This document shows positions 33,781 to 46,000 of a stretch of 64,000 nt of DNA, piece by piece. The stretch covers positions 1 through 64,000 of the forward strand of contig ARYC01018339.1 of the NCBI GenBank assembly GCA_000711775.1. The letters are read 5' to 3'. The position numbers and the translations under genes were made by a program. Origin of the DNA: Oxytricha trifallax (taxonomy: Eukaryota; Ciliophora; Spirotrichea; Sporadotrichida; Oxytrichidae). The notes beneath the pieces are model-generated. The model had not been told where the DNA came from. It saw only the letters and a list, made by a program, of their open reading frames with translations, and did no database searches. How positions within the stretch are numbered: position 1 is the first letter of the stretch; each line of letters starts with the position of its first letter.

Positions 33781-34330
33781 GATCAATGAAGAAACTACAT
33801 TAGATGAGATAAGAATAAGCCACTAAGATTTATATGAATCATATAAATAAAGATAAATTATTAATTTTTTATAAGCTGATTGAACTTTAGAACAATAATT
33901 TCAAAGAAGAATTATTACCAGATCTCTTAAATAGAGAAAAAGATATTACTCTTAACAAAAATTTTTACTTCTTCTAATTAGCCTGAGTTAATATTTTCAG
34001 GGATATAGAACCTTAAAAGGGGCATTAATTAAGAAAAGCAAAAGAAACATAATAAAACAGAAATATCACCCATATAAATCTGTATAATGTTCAAATATTT
34101 TTTGTCTACAAATATCAATTTTAAGAAATTGGTCCCAAAAAAATGATTAATACTAAGAAAAAACTATGTTGTCTCTGTTATTACGAATATGAGGAAGATC
34201 CAAGCTAATCAAATAACTATGAATTTTTCAAAAATACTAATAATATATAAAAAATGAAGATAAGAAGAAGAAGTTTAAGAGATCATTAATCTCATTAATT
34301 TATTTGTAGCCCTTTTTACTGATTAATAAT
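33781..34330 (+). CDS. Unassigned coding-like fragment
   Basis: A frame from ATG 33781 (MINEETTLDEIRISHQDLYE SYK) shifts near 33850 to KDKLLIFYKLIELQNNNFKE ELLPDLLNREKDITLNKNF, and later reads KKLVPKKMINTKKKLCCLCY YEYEEDPSQSNNYEFFKN (34130). The composition is charged and helical, unlike the surrounding AT DNA. It may be MDSs of a small gene or of a tail. No paralogue in the window. Confidence 0.35.
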
Positions 34331-34954
34331 ATTATTTTTTTAATTATTATTAAAAATAATATATTTAAATACAAGCGAATCATTAAGATAAATTAAAAAT
34401 ATATTTATATTTTCAAAATCATTTTTTTGTTGGCAAATTTATCAATCTATAATTGAAAAAATTTACGATATATTATATTTTTGATTATAATGAATATAAG
34501 CTAAATTAATTATTATAATAAAATGCTAAAAATCATTGAAAGTAGTTAAATAATAAATTAATCAAATGTAGATTTAATATTATTTAATTTTATTTAAATT
34601 AGAAGAAATATAATTTAAATATTTGTTCTTTTATTTATTATCTACTAAAAATACTATGAATGAAAGAAGAAATTTCATTTAATTTAGGTTTATTTGAATT
34701 TCGTTAAATATTTTTAAATATTTTTTTATTTTATTAAACTATTTATTTACATAGTTAAAATAAGGGTAAATTTTTTAAAACTCGTATTTTCAAAAATATT
34801 ATTTTTTATTAAGTCTAAATGTTTGAAATAAATTATATATAAAAACTCATGCTAAAACTTTAATAAATAAAAAAATTATCCCAATTAATTCTCATATCCA
34901 TAATATTGTAAGAGCAGATCCTGAAAAGCTAATTGTATTAATATATTAATAAAT
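34331..34954. other. AT-rich spacer before locus C
   Basis: About 600 bp of AT-rich DNA. Only the last 30 bp, shared with the flank of locus B, stand out. Confidence 0.45.
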
Positions 34955-37060
34955 ATGAAGTCAATTTACATAGTGATATCGGCTATTGCCTGCACAATGA
35001 CTGTTCTATTGTTATTTAATATTATTTTCATTTTCTTTTTTTATAATTATAATCATTCTTAAATTCAAAATTATATCAGATAAATTTTTAATTTTATTAA
35101 AAATTAAAAAAAAATTCATAATTTAGATATAATATCTGTAAAAAAAATTATAAACAAAAAGTTACTTAAAAAAATAAAAAACATTACATTAATTTAAATA
35201 ATATTTTAATTTAAAATATATAAAATCACAATATTTTAATTTGCAAAGTCATAATTGAAACCCCAAAACATCTTCAGAATCTAATAATTGTTTTAATTTT
35301 TATTTATTTGGGGAATTTATTAAGGTTGAGATCTTGATAAAATACATTATAAGATATAAAATGTTTAAGGAGTATATTTATGATGAAGTTTTTCAGATTA
35401 GGTTTAAATTGTGCAATATATACTATTTTCAACTCAAGATAAAAATCATATAAAAAAAATAAAAATATTTAGAACTAATTTAATCTATTCAAAAAAATTA
35501 ATTTTAAGTGATGTAATAAATAAAAATTTTATTTGAACATCTATTTATGACCCCTCGAAGCTTCTTATAAATTCAATTAAATATTAACACTTATTAAAGT
35601 GGTTTTTAATGCCACTTTAACTATCCAAGATACTTCGAGAAACCAGATAGCATCATTTCTTATTATGCTTTGGATTAAGATTTGAGTGGAAATTATAATA
35701 AAAAATTATAAACAAAACACTCTGGTTGGCGGCTCAATAAAAAACATTGAAATGCCAAACGCTGCATAGTCCTATCCATTTAATATAGTTATGGCTATAT
35801 ATTTATAAATTTCATAAAAATGACAAATTTAGCATTTAACTAAATCATTTGTGGCATATTACGACAGTGAAAGTTTGATGCAATGGTCTTTCTTCTACTC
35901 CAACTTTAAAATGATAGTAAAGGCTGTTGCTCTAGCTTGATATGTAGGAATATCTGAAAAAGCAGTTATTGCATTGTAAAATCAAGTCACATATAAGACA
36001 ATGTTTCTTTTCATTTATACAAATGACGGCTCTATCATTAATAAAATAATAATTATAGATATAATGCGGAATTTATAACTAGGTAAAATATAAGTGTTTT
36101 CATTTATATTTAATTACATAATTGCGTAATTAGTAAAGACCTTGACAATACTTTTGGAGTTGATTCATTTATCGATGGAATAGAGCAAAATGGCTTAATT
36201 ATGGACGGGTTTTATAATGCTTACTTTGCTGGAAATACTTATTCTCCGACTACACCATCAAATCTAGTTTTAATTAATGAAATAAATTAATGTTTTGATT
36301 GGTAAGATGAGCGCTGCTAATCCAAATACTCTTATATAAATAAAGAACAAAAAAGAATAATTATATTATTGAGAAAATTTAAATAATTTAGATAGATATT
36401 ATTATTATATAGTTATTTATATTCTCTTTGGGGAATTACTGATGTCACAAATTTATAAGTGGAAATTAAACCCTATTTTTTAATTAACAATAAATCATGA
36501 GGTTTAATAATAATAATATTAAATAGTAATGCAAACAATTAATTATTCTATTTTAAAATATTATATTTCAAAACCCCTGATTGGTTTACTTTATAGGGTA
36601 ATTAACTTTGGATAAAATTAAATATTAAGATTAGAGTTTAAAATATAAAACAATAAATGTTTTTTACTTTTCTTAATTCTGTATTTTTGTTCTCAAATGA
36701 CTAAAGGTATTTTATTTATTATAATATTAAAAATTAAGCAAAATGTGAATTTCATTACTTAATTAATTTTATTGAATATTATATAGCTATATTTAATAAG
36801 ATTTGTATATATTATTTTACCCAATAAATCCATTTAGGTCAATTTCCACAGGATTGGTTTTTGGATCATCAAGCTATTATATTTACGCTCTAACAAACTA
36901 TCATAATAGTATTGGTGATTTAAGCTAATTAAATTGAATATAAATATTTGATAAAATATGTTAAGCGAATTCGTCATTCACAAAATCTAATCATCTTCAG
37001 GTTCAAGAGTCCAAAGTTTTTCTTTTGGAATTGGGACAGATTTGTCAATCAATACCAGAA
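34955..37060 (+). CDS. Locus C, N-terminal MDSs
   Basis: MKSIYIVISAIACTMTVLLL at 34955 is a clear leader. Then YPRYFEKPDSIISYYALDQD LSGN (35628), LVGGSIKNIEMPNAAQSYPF (35722), FVAYYDSESLMQWSFFYSNF KMIVKAVALA (35848), DLDNTFGVDSFIDGIEQNGL IMDGFYNAYFAGNTY (36140), FYPINPFRSISTGLVFGSSS YYIYALTNY (36816) and SEFVIHKIQSSSGSRVQSFS (36962). One TGA follows VKAVALA (35939) where locus B has AGG; it may be a mutation or part of an IES. Confidence 0.75.
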
Positions 37061-40000
37061 ACTTATAAATAAGGGATATGTATATATTATTTTATGCCTT
37101 AATTAGAGAGTTTTAAAGAAAAAGCATTACAAATTAAGAAATAAACTTATAAACTTTTTTATAATTAAGAATTTCTCAAATTTTTAATAAACTTATATAT
37201 TTAATTAATTTTTCATTTTGCAGTATTTGTTTTTAAAGTGTATTTATTATTTTATTTTTAAAGACAATCTTTATATTTTTTCATTTATGAATAAAAACAA
37301 ATGAGCAATAAGAAATTTAATTATGTTTTTTAAAAAATTTAAAGCTTTTCTTTTTACCTTAAATTAATCAGGGAATAGTAATCTATATTATTTTCAATTT
37401 ATTTTACATAATCATATTTAAATCCATTATAAAATCTTAAAATTGCTTCATTTTTTTCGCTTTTATATTTATAACTTACTTTAAGAAATTGTTTTGAATT
37501 GAAATAAATTCTAAATAAATATTTTTTCTAAATAATTTAAATAATTTAAAAATAATTTATATTAGTTATTAAATACTCATAATATTAATAAAAATCTTTG
37601 AATTTAATTTTTACAGAATGGTTGAATCTTAAATTGGTGATGCTCATGTACTTCACATAGCTGGTAAAATTTTAAATCAATATTATATATTTATGGTAAA
37701 GATTACTTAAGCGGCTGCGGTTAATTCATAGATATAATTATATATTTTTATTCAAAGATGCTGTCACTTAAAATACTTTTGTTTTCCAGCTATAAATTGA
37801 TTAATGAATTATTAATTTTATTTGATAACTCCTTTCACAAAAATATTTCATTTCTTTAATTAACATTCAATGAAAATAATTTAGGTTATTTTTTTTATAT
37901 AATTTATAGAATTTAATTTCCTCTCACTCACTACAATAGAGTCATATCACTAAATTCAATTTTTTCTAAAAATGCATGGCAGTTAAAACTATGCCCAATA
38001 CCCAAATTGTCGCTTTATTTTAAGACTTTAATTTTTTATAAAAAATTAAATACTATAATTAAACTTAATTATTTCTTTAAAAATTACTAATTTTCAATAA
38101 AATAATGAAATTTAAATAAACAAATGCAAAAACTAAATTAAATAATAATAACAAATTAGTTTGAAGAATCTAAATTTTGAAAAAAAATTATCAAAAGTAA
38201 ATTTCTGATGTCATATTTTAAATAAAATTACAGTAGGTAGTGAAAAAATAAATAATAGATGAGTAAAAATGTAATATTTTTACGTTTTACTAATTTTTAT
38301 TTAGCTTCCAAAATAAATTTACTCAATATTATAATTAATTAAAAGTATGATATTCTGAATTTTTTATCATCAATTCTATAGAATTATGAAAAATAAATGA
38401 AATTAATTATATTATAATGGAAATATAATCAGCTTAGTAAAATACTTATTTTATTAATCAAAATATGAATAATAAAAATGTTACTTAATCTATCCACTCT
38501 TCATAAGATATTCAAACATTTCTTTCTTGATTTCATCGAATTTTTCTTCTGTTCAGTTCTGCTTCGAGTGATGTATCTAGTGACACACCGGCTCTTGCTT
38601 GTTGGACCTCTTTAAATAATAAAAATTATATATGCTTTTTGTAACTTACATTTTGTGTGTGTCTACCGCTCAAAATGCCTTTATCTCAATAGGTTTCCAT
38701 TTTTTTATTATTAGTTTCATTTTAATTTGTTGATTACCTTTTATATATTATGAATACAAAATTACCTAATTCAATCATTTTTATCTGTTACTTCAAATAT
38801 ATTAATTGATTATAGTTTAATTAATGACAAATTTTAATTTAATAGAGTTTTTTTCATTAAAATATTTCTAAAATTCAAATAAATAACCCTATAAATTATT
38901 TTATGATGGATATGAAAATGAATTTAATCTCTACACCTTCAATGACGTTTCTACCTCTTATTCATTATTATTTTAAAAAGACTTTTCAACTCCAGATTAT
39001 TATTATTATTACAATGCAATGTTATATTTTATTCAACAATCTATACAATAAATATTAATATATTCCATAATATAAATTAAATAAAATCATTAGAAATGTG
39101 TTAATTTATAAATTATTTTTAACTCCTCGTAAAAATTTATTAATTAATTTGCTGAATGATAAGATTGAATATAGTATATAGCGCTCTTTCTACATTTTTC
39201 GATGCTATGTTCTTGCAACAACGCGAAGACTTTGTTTTTGTTGGCGATTCTCTTTTGACTGGACCTTATAGAAGAGCTCTAATCTCCACTTCATTAACTG
39301 ATTGGTTAAATTTAATTAATAAATTGAATAAATATTAGAGACAGTTTATATAATAAAAAAAACGTTTATGTGATTTTGGGTAGCATATTGAAATTGACGA
39401 TGATCCCTCGGAGCCAGTAATATTTACACCATCACAGTTCTACTAAGTATCTTATTCGCTGGATTCATTAAATAAATAGTATTTATTAATATAAATATTC
39501 ACAACCATGCTTTTTTGTTCAAGAAACTACAAGCACCTACACCCAGTAATATTATAAATGGTAATATTTCATTTCAAAATAATATGGCTTTGTTAAATGA
39601 ATTTATTATTATTAAATTCTTGGAATACTTACATTTTGAGACTTATTTAAATTAAATTTAATTTAATAAACTTATGGAGTACTAGAAACGCATGCATGTC
39701 CCACTCGTATGTTCACAGGCTCTGTCACATATAGTGGTGATTAATACAAAGTTTAGTATTTAATGGACTCATTGGATTTTTAATATGAAATAAGCTTTTT
39801 GTTCACAGGTGATGAAAATTTAAAGGATTTTATTTAAGCTTAATTATTATCATATAAATATATAACAATAACGTGTTTAAATTATTATGAAATTAAAATA
39901 TTAAAATTGAAATTGGTATTTTTATAATATGTACCATTAAATTGCATGGAGGGTTAGAAAAGAAGATATGAAGTTTCTGATTAACCAGAATATATTAATG

Positions 40001-43000
40001 CTGTCAGTTTTACATTTGATGATTCATATGAACTTGCTTTTATTTATTTTTATTAAACAAATCGAAGTTTATGCATTAGATCAACTATCATAAAGATATA
40101 TTTGTTTCTTCATTTAAAAGTAGTTTATATCAAATTCACAAGTAAGTTTAGCAATACCTTCTATTAACTATTATCAAGTGAATTGCAGATTTATAGATGG
40201 CTAAATAGTAACAGCAAATATATAAATAGAATTTGTGTCTTGTAATCAACTTTCTTATTAAAAATTATTTAATTTACTTTCTTTTACAGTAGTAGATCAG
40301 TTGTAGTCAATATATACTTTATCAATTAGTTCAGGGGCCCCATTGATTATTAATTTGAAAAACTATGTGCCAGTTCATATAAATTGTGACGATTTTGATA
40401 TGACATGGTCCAGCAATGACATGAGAATGAGTACTGATATTGTGGCTACTGATTACGTAGATAAAGTTATTTATAGATTTTATTTAATTTAAAAAAGTTC
40501 TATCAATATCTACAACAAGCACTTATCGTAGTTAAAAAACTAATTTTAAAATTTTCAATTAAAAATATTATTTTTACATCAGAATATTATATAAAAATTT
40601 AAAAATAATATGGACAATTTTATATAATTTTAGTAATAATTTGATATAGTAATTCAAGTTCTTTATATATTTGAATGATATAACATTGGCATTTACGAAA
40701 TGTATATTATTTATACTAATCCCTTAAACTCAAGTAACATCTACGATCAATCCTTCTTAGTAAACATTGCCTGCGAATTAGTAGAAGAATTTTATTATAA
40801 TGGTCTCAAATTATTATGAGTATTAGATGGGGTCATATTACTAAATTAATATGGAAAACTATTTGTGGTATACTAATAACTGTGGCTACGAATATTATAT
40901 TAATTATCTTAATTCCATTAATGAAATACATAAAAGCAAAGTTATATAAATTAAATTATTAAAAGAAGTTTTTTTGGATTATAAATATCATTACAATATA
41001 GTTTTTCTGCAATCAAAACCCCAAAACCCCTTAATGAGGTTTATAAGTGCTTTGATTTGTAGGGAATTTGTTAGGGGTTGGGGTTATTAATAGGCTTTAA
41101 TGTGAAATTTATAGTAAATGTATTTAATTTAATAACTCAAAATGCACCTTAGAATCATGTGGGAGAGGTCTGAAGTTTATCTTACTTAACCACAACTCTA
41201 TCTACTCTATTGATATATCTGATCTCGAGTTTGGTTTAATTATTATTGACTCTGCCATTTGTTTTATTGATTGAGATACTCTTGTTTTGTCAATAAATTG
41301 CTTTATTCTTTGATTAGCATCCTTCTCGCATCTTGTAGAGTAGTATTCATTGCAAGGCATATCGCACTCTATAATTATTGCTGCTAAAGCCCACACATCC
41401 CACTAAAAGTCTCCATCTCTCCAGTCCTCTATTTCTGAATAGTACCCTTGCGTTCAAATAACAGTTCCAAGCCTTGATACTTCCACTCTTTAGGCTGTTG
41501 AAATCGATTATTGCTACTAATACAGGTGAGAAGTTTATCATTATATTTTCTGGCTGCAAATCTCTGTGAACAAACCCTAACTTATGAAGCTCTTTAATAC
41601 CTTATACGGTCTGAGTTGCTATTTATCCAAGTTACTTATGATTCCTTTGATCAGTTATGAAATCTCTTAGAGTCATTTCATAGAGTGGAAGTCTGAAAGC
41701 AACATGATCTGCAAGAAGAACAGCATCTAACTTGATTAAGTAACTACACTCTTAAACTTTGCTTGAGTGAGTACTTGATACTCATTTGTAAACTCCATCT
41801 AATATTTATCATCACTTAAGAGATAGTTGAAGGGATACACCTTGTATGCGTATTGATGATCATTGATAACTTTCTTATCAAAGGAGTCTTCTAATATTAG
41901 GTAGCTTTAAAGAGAAGTATCTAGGTCAATTTAAGCAAGAACCGGTATTTTCTTGTATTGAATCTTGATCATAATTTTTGTTATTTCAGAGGTCAGTTGG
42001 TTGCGTGCCTTCCAAACGTACTCTAACTCTCTTGCTTATTCAGGCACAACGACATTAGAATATTTCCTCGCTTTTCTTTTGTTGAGAAGCTTCAGCTCAA
42101 CTTCATGATTCTCAACTTCTATATCTTTCTTGTGAGCTTTTAATAGATGCTTCTTCAAGTATCTTGTATGAGAGTATTGCTCATGGCACTCAAAGCAGTC
42201 ATACTTTCCATCTATTTTATCATGCTTTAAGTATACAGTGGGCCTGGCTTCTCTATGCTCTTTCTTATGTCTGTACCAGCTTGATTTATGAGCAAAATCT
42301 CTCTCACATAGCTCACAAAAATAGACTTCAGCTTCTTCAGTTTGTATAGGAATTTCATTAATACCTTTCTCCTCCTCTCTGTCTCCCACACACTTGTTTG
42401 CCATTTATTTTCTATTATTAATTTCTATTTTAATAACAGAGACCTCAAGTGATAGCTCTGGTAGTTCCTTATGAGAGTTCATCTCACAGCTATCACACTT
42501 TTTGTTTTTCTTAAAATGTTAGCGCTCATATTTAAATTTGAATTTAAAATTATAAAACTGCCTCTATAACTGAGAGCTTATATGAGAGCTTTCCAAGCCT
42601 ACAAGTTTCAAGGGAAGTTTTAAGAGTATTATAGAAGATATATGAGTGCTAAGAGACGAACCAGCTCTAAATATAGGTGAGAAAGTAACCATTTTAACTA
42701 TCAATAATAAGTTGATTATAGCACGTACCAATTTAGGAGGTGCTCCTAATTAAGTACGTACTGTTTTAGGAGGTATTTTTTATTTTATGATTAAAATTAG
42801 GGTGCTCCTAATTAAGTACTAGCATTTTAGGAGCTGCTCCTAATTAAGTACGTACCAATTTAAATATAAAAATATGGAACTATAACAGTAGAAATTGATA
42901 TCAATCTCTCAAGTTTGAAACCAGTTCTCAAAACTTTCTCCATATCCTTCTTAGAGGTTGACCTCCTATAGGATGCCCATATTTAATAGTAAGTTTTACA

Positions 43001-46000
43001 GAGGTATATAATTGAAATCAATAAACTTAAATTTGAATATCATTTCTAAGATCTGTAAACAAGATGGAGTCAATGAATGATGCAATGAAAAGAGTGCAAG
43101 CACAAGAATTGATTCAAAGATTTAGAAGCAAGGAGGATTTGCACCGCAACCTCGTGCAGCAAGGTAATTAACTCATAGTAGCTAATCTTTTTTATTTAGT
43201 TGGTTTGTTCTTGCCAACTATGGAAGGCACTAAAATATCATTTCTAAGAGCGATACTCTGCGAAGTGAAAAAAGCATTGAAAACTTAAGATGTATAGTTT
43301 GCAGAGATTCCAAACTATCCAGAAATCTCAGTGACTAACTTATACGATGATGCTATGAATGACCCAGAGGTTTCGCAGTACCTGCCTACTAAGAAGCAGT
43401 TGTCAAATAAACTACCTGAAAGAAACTATTTCTTTGGCATACTTGCAACAATTAAAGGTGATTACTTGAAAGAAATTATTCAAGAATCTCATAAGAAAAG
43501 GTACAGCATCTCTTCAGAAGATAAGGATAAACAGGGGATCAAGATAAGTGAGAGCTGGCTATAAGAGTTGCAGAAGCACCCATTTATTTCAAGTAAGATT
43601 TGTAGTTTGACTCTTTAGAAAAATCTGTCCCGGCATCTTCTTGATGAAGGAATAGATCAAGCTTCACAGAGAGCGAAAGTCGCAGACAAAGTATGAAGTT
43701 AGCAAGAGACTTTATTCAAATATTTAGCCTCCAGAGTCAATGAACATAGATGCAGGAGCTGGCAGCAAGAGAAGAAACTTAGGAGGAGGGAAGCAAGAAA
43801 TAGAAGAAAAGAAAGTGAAGCCAGCTCCCTCTAAAGAATTTTAAATGTGACTTATATATTCATTAACTTAACTACAAAACTTATTTATATACATTCACTC
43901 TCCCTTCTTAAGCACACTTTTAAGCCAACAAATTATCTACTCTCTTCGCTGAGCTTTTAATAAAGTCTACTGTATCGATAGGTAGGTCATGCATTAGATG
44001 GTATAGCAGCAGTTTCTTATAATGACCTTTTAGTATACCCCAGTAGAATTCAATTCCATTAAACTATGGGCTGTAAGGCACGTTGAACACTGGTGTTATT
44101 CTTAGTTGTTCATAACTTTTCCTTGTTTCTTTTGTCTTATGAACTGAAAGATTATCAACGAATAGTATAATCTCTTATTCAGGGTACTTCTCTCTCAGCT
44201 GCTCTAAGAACTTAATATACTGCTCTGTCTTAATAGAGCGAGGATGAATAACATAAGTTTCTAAACCAGCATCCTCGCTAATTCCTCCAAGAATTGCCAT
44301 TGTTTATACCTTGACTTTCTAGTCATATACTTCTATATTACTATGCCTCTTATACCAAGACTTCTAGATGAAAGTGTTGAAGGTAAACACAGCCTCGTCA
44401 GCATGAATAAACTTAATATTATTCTATTAGGCTCTCTGCATTTAATTATAAATATAATTTAAGTTGTTGTTGTAAAATGGCAGAGTGAAATCAATTACTC
44501 TCTTGATACGATTTACACCTTTATAAGAGATACCGTTTCGTTTATAAATGTTTGCAACAGATTATGCAGAGATCTTCAACTCAGGGAACTGGCGGTGAAA
44601 CATAATAGCTCGTTAGTCGAGAGAGAAGTGAGCCCAATACTTCAAAGTTTTTTCATTAATAAGATAGTCAATATGCTTCTAAAGAAACTTTGACTTCCTC
44701 TTAGGCTAAGAATTCAGCTATTATTGCTTTAATTACACAGCTTTCAAGCAGTGAGAGCGAACAGTTGATGGACTACGCTTTAAGAGGCATTGCAATAGAC
44801 TTATAGTTCAGTACTGGTTTGACTTATTCACTGTATATATCACATCTATAACGCAGTTTAAACACTAAATCTATATACTCTTCATCATAAATAGACCCCA
44901 AAAGCTTGTTATTTTAGTCTCGCATTTAATTAATAACCCCGACCCCTAACAAATTCCCTACAAATCAAAGCACTTATAAACCTCATTAAGGAGTTTTGGA
45001 GTTTTGAATGCTTTATGATGGAATGCCATTACCTTCAATAATTGAGTTCAGTAGTCTATATATTTTTGAGCTCAATTTTTACGAGCCTTTATATGACGGA
45101 TATGAGTTCAATATTGTAATTGTTGCTGAGATGGATCATAACGGTATAGTGGTTAAGGTGAATACTGATTTTACTTTTACTCTGTGTATTTGCTAAATAT
45201 CCCCATGCGCATGTTCTGCAGGACCTACTTCAACTACAACTTCCTCAAGTACAACTACCACACCTGCTCCAACTACGACCTCCTCGTACTCAACTACAGA
45301 GCCTCCGACTACAACTCCAACTCCTTCATCAACTTCCTCGAGTTATACAAGTACTACAACACCATCACCAACCACAACAGAGGAATACACTTCAAGTTCA
45401 TCAACCACGACAACACCAGCGCCCACAACATCAGTTGAGTATACTTCCACTACCACTCCTTCCCCAACTACCTCCATGGAGTTCACTTCAACAACCACCG
45501 AGGTTCCTTCGACGACTCCTGCTCCAACCTCATCATATGAATATTCCTCAACAACTACTCCTTCACCAACCACTTCCATAGAGTACATATCAACAACTAC
45601 AGAGTCACCCACCACGACTCCATCTCCTACAACATCCATGGAGTATAGCTCTACAACCACGGAATCTCCTTCAACTACTCCAGCACCCACAACTTCTTTT
45701 AGTTCAACGCCGACACCTACTTCAACCACAGAATCATCCACAACTACTACACCTTCGCCTACAACTAGTTCAACCACTTCAACACCCACTTCAACACCCA
45801 CTCCAACTTCAGCATGGACTACACCACAGCCATCAACAACCACAGTAGCTCCAACGACATCACCACCTTCAACTACGCCATAATCAACAACAACTGGAAC
45901 AACAACATCTCCAATTACATCTACACCATCCCCTACCACAACCCCTTCTTCCACTACTGTGATTTCCTCATCAATGACTACTCCAATGACAGTCTAAACC

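Larger units (their letters stand above)
41014..45006. mobile_element. Complete TBE transposon with telomere-like ends
   Basis: 3,993 bp flanked by AAT (41011-41013 and 45007-45009), the ANT target duplication known for TBE elements. The 76-bp inverted repeats (41014-41089 and 44931-45006) begin CAAAACCCCAAAACCCC on the left; the right copy has decayed to CAAAACTCCAAAACTCC. It carries the three TBE genes: zinc finger/kinase (minus), 22-kDa type (plus) and DD34E transposase (minus). It lies in the interval of locus C between GYEYYINYL and MLYDGMPLPSIIEF, so it would be removed with that IES. Known TBE1 of Oxytricha is about 4.1 kb with 78-bp repeats, in good agreement. Confidence 0.95.

Noticed and set aside
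45343..45954. 203-codon Val-rich open frame on the minus strand
   Set aside because: Same shadow effect opposite the Ser/Thr-rich linker of locus C.
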